Assembly: GCA_965231925.1 (NCBI GenBank)
Contig: OZ246894.1
Span: 2,232,001 to 2,296,000 of the forward strand
Source of the DNA: Poriferisodalis sp965231925
GTDB taxonomy: Bacteria; Actinomycetota; Acidimicrobiia; Acidimicrobiales; Poriferisodalaceae
Reading direction: 5' to 3'
DNA length: 64,000 nt
The position numbers and the translations under genes are program-made. Numbering within the stretch: the first letter of the stretch is position 1; every line of letters begins with the position of its first letter. The notes under the pieces are model-generated. The model was not told the origin of the DNA and did no database searches. It was given only the letters and a program-made list of their open reading frames with translations. Below, piece after piece: positions 36,123 through 46,241 of this stretch.

Positions 36123-36182
36123 TAGTTCTTCTGCTGCGCCCGCGTACCGACGACGGCTGCGCAGTGCTGGCAGACTGACCGC

Positions 36183-37412
36183 ATGACCGACACGCTTGAC
36201 GCCCCGACTGCCGCAGAGGCCGCTGCTGCGCGGGTTGAGGCAGCCATTGACGAGCTGCTCGCTTCGCACGATCCCAAGCAGTTGAGCTACGCGGAGTTCC
36301 GCGGAGCGCAGTTCGATGCCGGGCTGGCGTGGGTGCACTTCGACGAGGGCCACGGCGGCCTGGGCGTGAGCCCCAAGCTGCAGCGCCGGGTGGAGGAGCG
36401 GCTGCGATCGGCAGGTGCGCGGCCCCAGAAGCCCGTCACGTTCTTCATGCACCTGGCCGGGCCGACCATCCACACTCACGGAAGCGAAGACGTCAAGCAG
36501 CGTTTCCTGCGGCCGATGTTCACCGGCGAGGAACTGTGGTGCCAGCTGTTCAGCGAGCCCGGAGCGGGCAGCGACTTCGCCGGGCTGGCAACCAAGGCGG
36601 TGGCCGACGGCGAGGAGTGGGTGGTCAACGGTCAGAAGGTCTGGAACACGCTGGCTCACCTTGGCGACTTCGGGATGCTGGTGACCCGCACCAATCCCGA
36701 GGTGCCCAAGCACCGCGGGCTCACCTATTTCGCACTCGACATGAAGGCGCCCGGCGTGGAAGTGCGCCCGCTGCGCCAGATCACCGGCGAAGCCGAGTTC
36801 AACGAGGTCTACATGACCGATGTCCGTGTGCCCGATGCCAGCCGCATCGGCGACGTGGGCGACGGTTGGCGGGTGTCGCTGACCACCCTGATGAACGAGC
36901 GCAACGCCATCGGCGCCGGCGGTGCCGGACCGCCCAAGCGTGGCACGGGGCCGATCTCGGTGCTCGTGAAGCTGTGGGAACAGCGCGACGCGGCCGATCG
37001 AGACGCCGTCACCAAGGATCGCCTGACGCAGCTGTGGACTCGCGCCGAAGTGCTGCGGCTTACCAACATGCGAGCTGGTGCTAACCGGCGCATGGGCAAC
37101 CCTGGGCCCGAGATGTCGATCGCCAAGCTGGCCTTCGCCGAGCTCAATCAGGCCCTCATGACGTTCGCCATCGACATGATGGGCTCGGACGGGCTGGTCG
37201 GATATGACTACACGTTCCGTCGCCCTGGGGATCTGTCGGTGGACGGTTCCGACGGCGGAGTCCAGCACGGGTTCCTGCGGGTACGCGCCAACTCCATCGA
37301 AGGCGGCACGTCGGAGATCATGCGCAACATCCTGGGCGAGCAGGTTCTCGGCCTTCCGGGCGAGCCCCGCCTCGACAAGGACGTTCCCTGGGCGGACGTG
37401 CCCCGCAACTGA
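36183..37412 (+). CDS. Acyl-CoA dehydrogenase
   Basis: This FAD-dependent dehydrogenase forms the alpha-beta double bond in an acyl-CoA. The 409-residue product has WCQLFSEPGAGSDFAGLATKA (family signature 1), VVNGQKVWNTLAHLGDFGMLVTRTN, NEVYMTDVRVPDASRIGDVGDGWRV, and SIEGGTSEIMRNILGEQVLGLP near the C-terminus (signature 2 region). This grouping resembles the mycobacterial FadE subfamily in which two different subunits can pair. A perfect hairpin (37497-37524) follows between it and the convergent potD. ATG 36183 directly follows the spacer containing hairpin element B. Confidence 0.94.
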   Translation: MTDTLDAPTAAEAAAARVEAAIDELLASHDPKQLSYAEFRGAQFDAGLAWVHFDEGHGGLGVSPKLQRRVEERLRSAGARPQKPVTFFMHLAGPTIHTHGSEDVKQRFLRPMFTGEELWCQLFSEPGAGSDFAGLATKAVADGEEWVVNGQKVWNTLAHLGDFGMLVTRTNPEVPKHRGLTYFALDMKAPGVEVRPLRQITGEAEFNEVYMTDVRVPDASRIGDVGDGWRVSLTTLMNERNAIGAGGAGPPKRGTGPISVLVKLWEQRDAADRDAVTKDRLTQLWTRAEVLRLTNMRAGANRRMGNPGPEMSIAKLAFAELNQALMTFAIDMMGSDGLVGYDYTFRRPGDLSVDGSDGGVQHGFLRVRANSIEGGTSEIMRNILGEQVLGLPGEPRLDKDVPWADVPRN

Positions 37413-37464
37413 GCAACGACGCTGCGGGCAGACCGTCTGCTGGCGTGCCTCGCAACTGAGCAAC
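37397..37464. repeat. 21-bp direct repeat at the 3' end of the acyl-CoA dehydrogenase gene
   Basis: The last codons plus stop (37397-37417) recur with one mismatch 47 bases downstream (37444-37464). The second copy is in non-coding sequence. This mirrors the thioesterase 3' end, which is also duplicated into the spacer (26443-26654). Confidence 0.8.
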
Positions 37465-37496
37465 CCTCACCGCTGCGCCTTTCGGGGCGCGACAGT

Positions 37497-37524
37497 GCCG
37501 GGCCGGGTCGGAACCCGGCCCGGC
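37497..37524. terminator. Perfect hairpin terminator between acyl-CoA dehydrogenase and potD
   Basis: A perfect 12-bp stem (37497-37508 with 37513-37524) closes a CGGA tetraloop. It is between convergent genes and lacks a U-tract, so it would act as a strong bidirectional terminator of the high-G+C type. Confidence 0.8.
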
Positions 37525-37555
37525 GTCTGCCGGCTCAGTTGAGGTCAGGCCGGTC

Positions 37556-38788
37556 TCAGCTCTTGGCCTCGGTGAGCATGTCCTGCACGATCAGGCCCAG
37601 GTCGCCCATCTGGGGGATCAGCTCGAGCCGTGCATACACATCGGGCGGCGGGTAGATGCCCGGATCCTCCAGGATCTCGTCGAGGATGTACGGCGTTGCG
37701 GCCTCGTTCGGGCTGCCGTAGTAGGTGTAGTTGGTCAGCGCCGCGCCGTTCTGCGCGTCGAGCAGGAAGTTGATCATGGCGTGGGCTGAGCACACGTTGT
37801 CGGCGTTGTGCGGGATGGCCATGGTGTCCACCCAGCGCACGCCGCCCTCCACGGGGATCGTGTACACGTGGGTCTCGTACGCATCGGTCTCGAAGAACGC
37901 CTGTGCGAAGCCGCCGCTCCAGCCGTGCGCCACGTCCACCTCGCCGTTGACCAGGTCGTCGCCGAAGGTCACCGAGTCGTACTTGAGCAGCCGATCGTTG
38001 GTGTCCCGCAGCAGGGCGCCGGCTTCGCGGATCGCCTCCTCGTTGCCCGACTCGATGGTCTCGGTGATGCTGTAGCCGAGATACTTCAGGGCAGCCGACA
38101 CGGTCTCGGGCGCGTCATCGAGCAGCGAGATGCTGCCCGGCACCAGCGCCGCCGTGTCGGCGTCGAAGATGACCGCCCACGACGACTCGCCGCCGAGAGC
38201 ATCGAGCACGTCGTAGGTCATGCCGATGCCGGTCGTGCCCCACTGGTAGGCCACGTGAAAGCGGTGCTCAGGGTCGAAGGGCGGGTTGGCCCACGCGTCG
38301 TCGATGTTCGCTGCGTTGGGCAAGGCGTCGAAGTCCAGCGGCGCCAGCAGGTCCTCAGAGATCATCAGCGCCACCATGTAGTCGGACGGCACGACCAGGT
38401 CGTAGATGGCCGCTCCGGACTCGACCTGGGTGAGCATCTGCTCGTTCGATTCGTACACCGAGTAGTCGACGCTGATGCCGGTCTCCTCCTCGAAGGCGGC
38501 CAGCAGTTCCTCGTCGATGTAATCGGCCCAGTTGTAGAACGCCAGATCGCCGTCGGTCTCGCCGGGCTCGCAGCCGTCATCGGCGGAATCTGCGTCGCTC
38601 GCGGCGTCGCTGTCTCCCGCATCGGCGGTGTCGCTCGCTGCAGCAGTGGTGGCCGGGGCGGCATCGCTGCTGTCGTCGGAGTCGTCGTCGCTGTCGCCGC
38701 ACGCCCCGATCAGCAGCACGGCTGTGAGTGCGAGCGCCAGCCACCGGCTGCGTCGCAGCCGGGGCGGGGTTCGGTATGGACTGGGCAT
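37556..38788 (-). CDS. potD: Spermidine/putrescine ABC transporter substrate-binding lipoprotein
   Basis: This is the extracytoplasmic polyamine-binding component. The 410-residue product has a lipoprotein signal peptide ending LLIGACG, with the Cys of the lipobox as lipidated residue. A Ser/Asp/Ala-rich acidic linker (about residues 33-70) and the PotD-type binding domain follow: LAFYNWADYIDEELLAAFEEETGISVDYSVYESNEQM and YDLVVPSDYMVALM. The C-terminal part contains NFLLDAQNGAALTNYTYYGSPN. It is the last gene of the potA-potB-potC-potD order, 118 bases after potC. Lipidation would use LspA (9.8 kb). Confidence 0.95.
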   Translation of the reverse strand: MPSPYRTPPRLRRSRWLALALTAVLLIGACGDSDDDSDDSSDAAPATTAAASDTADAGDSDAASDADSADDGCEPGETDGDLAFYNWADYIDEELLAAFEEETGISVDYSVYESNEQMLTQVESGAAIYDLVVPSDYMVALMISEDLLAPLDFDALPNAANIDDAWANPPFDPEHRFHVAYQWGTTGIGMTYDVLDALGGESSWAVIFDADTAALVPGSISLLDDAPETVSAALKYLGYSITETIESGNEEAIREAGALLRDTNDRLLKYDSVTFGDDLVNGEVDVAHGWSGGFAQAFFETDAYETHVYTIPVEGGVRWVDTMAIPHNADNVCSAHAMINFLLDAQNGAALTNYTYYGSPNEAATPYILDEILEDPGIYPPPDVYARLELIPQMGDLGLIVQDMLTEAKS

Positions 38789-38906
38789 TATTCCTCCCTT
38801 GTCGACGCTTCCGAAGAGCGCCGTGGTGTCATTTGGGTCTGCAGGGCTGTGTCGAGAATGCTTGAGGCGCAGTCGGGCGTGTGCCGACTCGTGATACGGG
38901 CGGGGC

Positions 38907-39743
38907 TCATGGCGCGGCGCCTTTCGGGCGCTGGAGGGCCAGCGAGGCCACCACCAGCGTGATCGAGGCCGCGAGCATGAGCGTGGAGATGGCGTTGAGC
39001 TCCGGCGTCACACCTTGGCGGATGGAACTGAAGACGTACACCGGCAGCGTCGTGGCCCCCGGTCCCGCCGTGAAGGCCGAGATGACGACATCGTCGAGCG
39101 ACAGCGTCAGTGCCAGCAAGGCGCCCGCGGCGATGCCTGGCGCTATCAGCGGCAGTGTCACCCTCCTGAACGTACGCCACGGCGTGGCATACAGATCGCG
39201 TGCCGCCTCTTCGAGCGTGCGGTCGAACTGGTCCAGCCGTGCGCGCACGACCACGGCTACGAACGAGATGTTGAACGCGATGTGGCTGAGGGCGACCGTT
39301 GTGACGCCCAGGGTGAGCCGCGGGCCGATGATGTCGATGAGCTTGAATGCCTCGGCGAAGAACACCAGCAGCATGACCGCCATCGTGATGTCGGGAATGA
39401 CGATGGGCAGATACACGGTGCCGTCCAGCGCACGACGGCCCTTGAAGCGATAGCGGTCGAGTGCCAGCGCCACGGCGGTGCCCAGCACCACCGAGACGAT
39501 GGTGGAGCTGATCGCGACAACGAGCGACACCCGCAGCGCGCTGACGATCTGCGTGTTGCCCAGCGCCTCGCCATACCAGCGGGCCGAGAGGCCCTGCCAG
39601 ACGTTGACCCGCTCGGAGTCGTTGAACGAGAAGATCACCAACACGATGATCGGCACGTACAAGAACGCGAACACGAACCACGCGTTCGCCTGCAGGAGGT
39701 GCCGCGTGGAGCGCTTGGCGCCGGCCGTGCCCGTGGTGCTCAC
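38907..39743 (-). CDS. potC: Spermidine/putrescine ABC transporter permease (PotC)
   Basis: The 278-residue product has six hydrophobic segments and the EAA-loop consensus in EEAARDLYATPWRTFRRVTLPLIAPGIAAG, the cytoplasmic coupling helix that contacts the ATPase. The opening LYVPIIVLVIFSFNDSERV is typical of PotC. It lies 16 bases after potB. The final residues are Pro/Gly/Ala-rich. Confidence 0.95.
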   Translation of the reverse strand: MSTTGTAGAKRSTRHLLQANAWFVFAFLYVPIIVLVIFSFNDSERVNVWQGLSARWYGEALGNTQIVSALRVSLVVAISSTIVSVVLGTAVALALDRYRFKGRRALDGTVYLPIVIPDITMAVMLLVFFAEAFKLIDIIGPRLTLGVTTVALSHIAFNISFVAVVVRARLDQFDRTLEEAARDLYATPWRTFRRVTLPLIAPGIAAGALLALTLSLDDVVISAFTAGPGATTLPVYVFSSIRQGVTPELNAISTLMLAASITLVVASLALQRPKGAAP

Positions 39744-39759
39744 GACTCAGCACTCCTCA

Positions 39760-40724
39760 TCACGCACGGGCCTGTACGCGCCCGGCACCGCCGGAGTTGC
39801 GCTGCGAGTTGCGCTGGTTGACGGCGACCGCCACGAGCATGGCCACGATCACCAGCACGCTGAGCGCGGCGCCCAGCGGCCAGTTGCGGGCAGCCTGGAA
39901 CTGGCGTGCCACATAGGAGCCGATGAGCAGCGTCTTGGCCCCGCCGAGAATCTCGGGCACCACGTAGGAGCCGAAGCTGGGCACGAACACGAGCACGCAG
40001 CCCGCCACGATGCCCGAGCGGGTGAGCGGCACCGTCACCCGCCAGAACGCCTTCGCTCCGCTCGCGTAGAGGTCCCGTGCGGCCTCCACCAGGCGCCAGT
40101 CCATGCGTTCGAGCGCCACGTACAGCGGCAGCACCATGAAGGTCAAGAACCCGTACACCATGCCCAGCACCACCGCAGTCGGCGTGAACAGGATCCGGAA
40201 CGTGCCAAAGCCCATGGCCTCGCTGAGCGCGGAGGCAGGGCCGTTCGAGCCGAGCAGGAAGCGGATGGCGAAGATGCGCACGAGCCCGTTGGTCCAGAAC
40301 GGGATCATCACCAGCACCAGCAGCCGGGCGCGCAGCCGGGGCGGGCGGGTGGCCAGGTAGTAGGCGAACGGGTAGGCCACCACCAGGCACAGCACGGTGG
40401 TGAGCAACGCCAGCCACGCCGACCGGGCGATGATGCCCAGGATCACGTCGTCGGCGATGCGCTCGTAGGAGTTGAGGTTCCAGCCGCTCAGCGACGTGCG
40501 GCCCGTGGAGGTACGCGTGGCGAACGAATACACCGTGATGAGGCCCAGCGGCACCATGAAGAAGATCAGCAGGTACAGCGCCCCCGGCGTGGCGATGAGC
40601 GCGCCGGTGCGCCGTCGCCGGCGCTGCGCGGCGATCTCGGCCGGCGTCGGTGTCATCGTCGCCGGCGCATCGGACTCAGTGGTGGTCGGCTGCGCCGCAG
40701 GCTTGGCACGGCGCAGCGCGCACA

Positions 40725-40725
<1 letters not shown>
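39760..40725 (-). CDS. potB: Spermidine/putrescine ABC transporter permease (PotB)
   Basis: The 321-residue product has a basic N-terminal stretch (QRRRRRTG), about six membrane segments, and the coupling loop VEAARDLYASGAKAFWRVTVPLTRSGIVAG. LYLLIFFMVPLGLITVYSF at the first membrane segment is PotB-like. The stop of potA and start of this gene share one base (TGATG), so translation is coupled. The C-terminus is Arg/Gln/Asn-rich and cytoplasmic. Confidence 0.95.
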
Positions 40726-41846
<1,121 letters not shown>

Positions 41847-41874
41847 GCAAGCCCCGTCGAGCCGGAAACGCCGT

Positions 41875-42903
41875 TCATGTGAGCCCCACCGGGTCCGATG
41901 GCGCCCCGGCGCGCACTGCCTGGGTGCAGATGAAGTCGTGGGCGATGGTGGCCGCGGCGAGCGCCGTGATCTCAGACACGTCGTAGGCGGGCGCAACCTC
42001 CACCACGTCCATCCCGACGATGTCGAACGGCGCGAGCCCGCGCACGATCTCGAGCGCCTGTGCCGTGCTCAGCCCGCCCGCCACGGGGGTGCCGGTGCCC
42101 GGGGCGAACGCAGGATCGATGCAGTCGATGTCGAAGGTGACATACGCCCGGTGGTCGCCCACCTGTTCGCGCACCACTTCCAGCACGGCAGCGGGGCCGT
42201 TGCGATGCACCCACGGCGCACCCAGCACCGTGAAGCCGCAGTCGTCGTTGTGGGTGCGGATGCCGATCTGCACCGAGACCGAAGGGTCGATGATGCCCTC
42301 GCGCAGTGCCCGCAGGAACATCGAGCCGTGATCGAGCCGCCCTTCGTCGTCGGGCCACGTGTCGGGGTGCGCGTCGAAGTGGATGAGCGCGAGCGGGCCG
42401 TGCTTGGCGGCGTGGGCTCGCAGCAGCGGGTAGGTCACGAAGTGATCGCCGCCGAAGGTCACCATCTGCGCGTCATGGGCGAGGATCTGTGCTGCGTGGC
42501 TCTCGATGCGCTCGACGGCTTCGGCGGGATGGCCGTAGTCGATGAAGCAGTCGCCGTAGTCGGCAACGGCGAGATGGTCGAAGGGGTCGAATCCGAACGG
42601 GTAGGCGTCGAGCTCGGCGAGCCCCGTTGATGCCGCCCGGATGGCGCGTGGGCCGAGCCGGGCGCCGGGCCGGTTGGAGGTGGCCATGTCGAAGGGAATG
42701 CCCGACACCACGATGTCGGCATCGGCGATGTCGCGGGTGTAGCGGCGCCGCAGGAACGACAGCGCCCCGCCGTAGGTCATCTCCGGGCGCCGACCGTGCC
42801 ACTGGTCCGAGCGGAAAGCCTGGTCGCCCAGTGTCTCGGCGCCGGCGCCGGTACCGGCGATCAGGCCCCCGCCGCCCGCCGCTGGATCGATGCTCTCGCT
42901 CAC
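41875..42903 (-). CDS. speB: Agmatinase / ureohydrolase family
   Basis: This Mn-dependent ureohydrolase would convert agmatine to putrescine and urea. The 342-residue product has GIPFDMATSNRPGARLGPRAIRAAS, MVTFGGDHFVTYP, LIHFDAHPDTWPDD and VTFDIDCIDPAFAPGTGTPVAGGLS, which contain the metal-binding His/Asp residues. Location in front of potABCD supports a polyamine role; related guanidinobutyrase activity is possible. The GTG start overlaps the GNAT gene's stop (GTGA). Confidence 0.93.
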   Translation of the reverse strand: MSESIDPAAGGGGLIAGTGAGAETLGDQAFRSDQWHGRRPEMTYGGALSFLRRRYTRDIADADIVVSGIPFDMATSNRPGARLGPRAIRAASTGLAELDAYPFGFDPFDHLAVADYGDCFIDYGHPAEAVERIESHAAQILAHDAQMVTFGGDHFVTYPLLRAHAAKHGPLALIHFDAHPDTWPDDEGRLDHGSMFLRALREGIIDPSVSVQIGIRTHNDDCGFTVLGAPWVHRNGPAAVLEVVREQVGDHRAYVTFDIDCIDPAFAPGTGTPVAGGLSTAQALEIVRGLAPFDIVGMDVVEVAPAYDVSEITALAAATIAHDFICTQAVRAGAPSDPVGLT

Positions 42904-43568
42904 GCGCCGTTTTGCAGATCAGGGTTGCGCCACACGATCAGCGCCGCCCAGCTGTCCGTCGCCGGATCGGTGATGTAGTTCGGCAGGCCGCACACCGCTT
43001 CGAACCCGTTCTCGATCTGGAAACTGAGCGTCCGGTCGTACAGCCGGCCTTCCCGTACCTGCGCGATGTACTCATCGGCTGTCATGTCGGCCTTGTGGTC
43101 GGCATAGCCGGGAATGACGCCGCCCGCCACGATGCCGACGAGCCCGAGATCGACGCAGACCTGCTTGCGCAGCTCGTACAGCTCAGCGCCGATGCCGCGG
43201 CGACGGTGGGAGAGCCGAGTGGCGATGCTGGTGCCGTAGTACCAGCGCCCGTCAGGGACATGACCGCTGCTGCTGTGATCTTCAGGGACGTAGTCGGCGA
43301 TCGTGTGAATCGGGTTGGCCATGTCGAAGTCGCAGCGGATGCCAACCCCCATCGCCACCAGCTCGTCGCCGTCGAACCCTGCGAAGCAGCCCTCGGGGAA
43401 ATCGTGTGCGAGCTGCTCGAACTCCGCGGCGTCGTACAGGTCGCGCGGGTCGGCCGTCGGGTGGGAGGCGAGCTCGAGCGACTCGAGCTCGGCTGCCCAT
43501 TCCGGCACGATCCGGGCGTAGGCCAGGCCTGAGCGTTCACCGACGCAGACTGCTTCGATCTCACGCAT
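42900..43568 (-). CDS. GNAT family N-acetyltransferase-like protein
   Basis: The 222-residue product has a GNAT-type core. DELVAMGVGIRCDFD is an internal strand, and ATRLSHRRRGIGAELYELRKQVCVDLG contains the acetyl-CoA loop Arg-Arg-Gly-Ile-Gly (motif A) and following helix. The first gene of the polyamine operon, it could acetylate a polyamine or agmatine, but this is inference. ATG 43568 is preferred to the open extension to 43970. It is divergent from the FAD oxidase gene with a 177-bp promoter region between them. Confidence 0.8.
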   Translation of the reverse strand: MREIEAVCVGERSGLAYARIVPEWAAELESLELASHPTADPRDLYDAAEFEQLAHDFPEGCFAGFDGDELVAMGVGIRCDFDMANPIHTIADYVPEDHSSSGHVPDGRWYYGTSIATRLSHRRRGIGAELYELRKQVCVDLGLVGIVAGGVIPGYADHKADMTADEYIAQVREGRLYDRTLSFQIENGFEAVCGLPNYITDPATDSWAALIVWRNPDLQNGA

Positions 43569-43745
43569 CGCAGACCCCCAAGGCGCGTGCGGCACCCAAC
43601 TGCCGCGCGAGACATTAGTGCTGTGCCTGCGCCCCTCGGCCCGCCGACGCGACGGGCACGAGCTGCGACCACCCGAACCCGCCGACGGCTCAGGACCCGC
43701 GCCCGGCGTCGCGCACGGGCAGGCCGCGGGGCTAGTTTCCGCCTC

Positions 43746-45197
43746 ATGGGGGCGAGCGCCGACGCTGACCCGTGGTCGCTCGAGACTGCGTCGACGGTGC
43801 CGCTGTGGATCGACCGGCTGGACCCGCCGGTCGCGCACAGGCCCAGCCTCGACGGCGATCTGGACGTCGATGTTGCGATCGTCGGAGGCGGCTTCAGCGG
43901 GCTGTGGACTGCGTACTACCTGAAGCGCCTCGAGCCTGCGTTGCGAGTGGCAGTGCTGGAACGGCACCACTGCGGTTTCGGGGCCTCAGGACGCAACGGC
44001 GGCTGGGCGGTGGGAGAGCTGGCGGGCTCGGTTGCCGATTACGCCCGGCGCTCGGACCGCAGCGAGTCGCTACGCCTGCTGCGAGCAGTGTTCGACGCCG
44101 TCGACGAGATCGGCCGGGTGGCCGCAGCCGAGCAGATCGACTGCGACTATGCCAAGGGCGGCACCATCCGGCTGGCCCGCACGCGTCCCCAAGCCGAACG
44201 CCAGGCGGCCGAGGTTGGCGAAGCCCGCAGCTTCGGGCTCACCGAAGACGAGATCCGCCTGCTCGACGCCGACGAAGCCCTTGAGCATCTCAACGCCACC
44301 GAGGTCCGCAGCGGCATCCTGCTCGGCCCCTCCGCCGTCGTGGACCCGGCCAAGCTGGCGCTGGGGCTGGCGTGTGCCGCCGAGGCGTCGGGGGTGGAGA
44401 TCTACGAACAGACCCGGGCGACGGGCATCGGCGATGGCGCAGTGCAGATTGCCGCCGAAGGTGCACGCGGTTCGCCGGCCGGGCGGCGCCGCTGCGAAGT
44501 CCGGGCACCGGTGATCGTCCGCGCCACGGAGGCCTACACCCGCGATTTCCGCGGGCAGCGACGCGACATCCTGCCGGTGTACTCGCGCATGATCGCCACC
44601 GAGCCGCTTCCAGACGAGATCTTCGAAGACATCGGCCTGGCCGCACGACCCAGCTTCGCCGACGACCGCCGCATGGTCACCTACGGCCAGCGCACCGCCG
44701 ACAACCGGATCGCCTTCGGCGCGACCGGGGTGCCGTACAGCTTCGGCTCGCGGATCGTCCCCGCAGCCGAGACCCATTCGGGCATGCATCATCGGATATG
44801 GCGGGTGCTTGCCGAGATGCTGCCGCAGGTGGCCGAAGCTCGCATCACCCACCGCTGGGGCGGGGTACTGGGCATCCCGCGCAACTGGCTGCCCGGCGTG
44901 CGCTTCGACCCCGGCACCGGCGAAGGCGTGCTGGGCGGCTACGTCGGCGAGGGCGTGGCGGCGTCCAACCTCGCGGGCCGCACGATGGCCGAGCTGGTCG
45001 CGGAGCGCGACACCGAACGCACCAGCCTGCCGTGGGTGGGGGTGAGCTCCCGGCGCTGGGAACCCGAGCCGCTGCGCTGGCTCGGAGTTCGCGCCAGCCG
45101 GGCGCTGCTCGGTGTGGCCGACCGCCGCGAGCAGCGCTCAGACCGCCCCGACCGGCTGGCATCAGGAATCGCCAAGCTGCTGCGCGGCGGGCACTAG
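43746..45197 (+). CDS. FAD-dependent oxidoreductase, gamma-glutamylputrescine oxidase-like
   Basis: The 483-residue product is a DAO-family flavoprotein. VDVAIVGGGFSGLWTAYYLKRLEPALRVAVLE is the FAD dinucleotide site, FGASGRNGGWAVGEL follows, and the C-terminal FAD contact is LGGYVGEGVAASNLAGRTMAELV. The latter, with the FGASGRNGG run, resembles PuuB-type gamma-glutamylputrescine oxidases and glycine/sarcosine-type oxidases. The position opposite an agmatinase-pot operon supports amine catabolism. ATG 43746 starts after a GC-rich stretch that is open in frame to 43587 but unsupported. Confidence 0.9.
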   Translation: MGASADADPWSLETASTVPLWIDRLDPPVAHRPSLDGDLDVDVAIVGGGFSGLWTAYYLKRLEPALRVAVLERHHCGFGASGRNGGWAVGELAGSVADYARRSDRSESLRLLRAVFDAVDEIGRVAAAEQIDCDYAKGGTIRLARTRPQAERQAAEVGEARSFGLTEDEIRLLDADEALEHLNATEVRSGILLGPSAVVDPAKLALGLACAAEASGVEIYEQTRATGIGDGAVQIAAEGARGSPAGRRRCEVRAPVIVRATEAYTRDFRGQRRDILPVYSRMIATEPLPDEIFEDIGLAARPSFADDRRMVTYGQRTADNRIAFGATGVPYSFGSRIVPAAETHSGMHHRIWRVLAEMLPQVAEARITHRWGGVLGIPRNWLPGVRFDPGTGEGVLGGYVGEGVAASNLAGRTMAELVAERDTERTSLPWVGVSSRRWEPEPLRWLGVRASRALLGVADRREQRSDRPDRLASGIAKLLRGGH

Positions 45198-45317
45198 CCA
45201 ATCCCGCGCTCAGAGTTGGCCGGCTATGCGTCGCAACCAAGCGGCGACGATACGGTTTCTTGCTGCGGTGCAGAAAACCGTAGATGCCTCAGCCCATCCG
45301 CGTCCTACGATGATGGT

Positions 45318-45653
45318 GTGACTGCAATCTTGGGCGATGACCCGGCGGCGCAAGCGCTCAGGGCGCTGAGCGAATCGTGCCAATCGCGCACCTCGCGAGG
45401 CCTTTGGCCCGAAGAGCACATCCGCAGCGCATTGGCAGCTGGTGCTTCGCTCGAACAAGTTGCCGCCACCCTCGGCGCAGATGCGGATGAAATATGGGAA
45501 CACCTCACCCGCAGTCTCAGAAATGCGCTGCGCAAGAACGCGATCGCCAATGCCGACCTGTCCGAGACTGAAGCGCTCGATCTTGCGGTAGCCGAGACGA
45601 AAGCCACGCGGAGCGAACGCGCACGGTGCCGAATCAGCGCTCATCTGACCTGA
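45318..45653 (+). CDS. Small HTH-like protein, probable antitoxin of a PIN-toxin pair
   Basis: The 111-residue product has a predicted homeodomain-like helical region (HIRSALAAGASLEQVAATLGADADEIWEHLTR). It is followed 10 bases later by the beginning of a PIN-domain toxin gene, the usual antitoxin-toxin order. No known antitoxin family is identified, so the call rests on context. GTG 45318 is taken as start; the open frame goes to 45216. The last third is Ala/Thr/Arg-rich. Confidence 0.6.
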   Translation: MTAILGDDPAAQALRALSESCQSRTSRGLWPEEHIRSALAAGASLEQVAATLGADADEIWEHLTRSLRNALRKNAIANADLSETEALDLAVAETKATRSERARCRISAHLT

Positions 45654-45663
45654 CTAGCTGACA

Positions 45664-45783
45664 GTGCGCGCGGTCGTCGACACGAATGTCCATATATCCG
45701 CGCTCATCGGCGCTGGACCGCCGTATCGGATCATGCGCGATTGGCTGACTCGTCGAGGATTCGAACTGGTTGTGTGTCCTCGC
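45664..45783 (+). pseudogene. PIN-domain toxin, truncated
   Basis: The frame starts MRAVVDTNVHISALIGAG, the first strand of a PIN nuclease with the catalytic Asp, and continues to RGFELVVCP. After about 45783 the PIN similarity ends at once and is replaced by unrelated sequence; the remaining catalytic Asp/Glu residues are missing. The frame stays open to 46185 but with non-PIN, shadow-like composition. It is interpreted as a toxin gene broken at a recombination junction with the surface-protein locus. The stretch 45784-46185 holds no other recognisable gene. Confidence 0.6.
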
Positions 45784-46213
45784 CGCCACCGCCACCGCTT
45801 CTCGGCCGCCGAGGCATCCTGCCACTCCGGGTTCGCTGGCGCCGGGGAGCCAGACCCGCACGTACACCGTGGGCGGCTTCAGCGGGGCTTCAGACTTCGT
45901 CATCGACCTGGCGCTGGCGCACTCGCTGGGGCAGGACCGCAAGCCGGGCTTGGAACTCAGGTTCGCTTCGATGTGCAGCCCGAGGCTGATGTTCGAGGCG
46001 GACCCACAAGTGCGGGCGGCGGTGTGGTGCTGCGGGCGTGCGGCCGGCTCGGCGCTGTGGTGCATGTGCGGCGATGTATCCTGCGGTTTGTCGTTCGGCC
46101 TGCGGGTCGGCGGCGGGCAGGGCATCTGGTTCGCTGGTGTGCCCACCGGGGTTCGATTCTTGTCTTGTGGAAGGGCGGCGTGTGAAATGAGTGCTGTTTT
46201 GGTGTCCGATTTG

Positions 46214-46225
46214 CCCCCCCCCCCC
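46214..46225 (+). repeat. Homopolymeric tract of 12 C just upstream of the giant surface-protein gene
   Basis: Twelve consecutive C lie 16 bases upstream of the signal-peptide ATG (46242). An ATG at 46186 with a GGAAGGG-type site upstream runs into the tract, but out of frame with the big gene. One added C, or two lost, would join them in frame. Such tracts commonly cause phase variation by slipped-strand mispairing. Confidence 0.8.
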
Positions 46226-46241
46226 ACTTCTTGGCGGCGTG

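Noticed and set aside
45634..46227. Minus-strand frame of 197 codons near the poly-C tract
   Set aside because: It begins inside the poly-C tract as poly-Gly, is antisense to the antitoxin/PIN region, and shows no domain.
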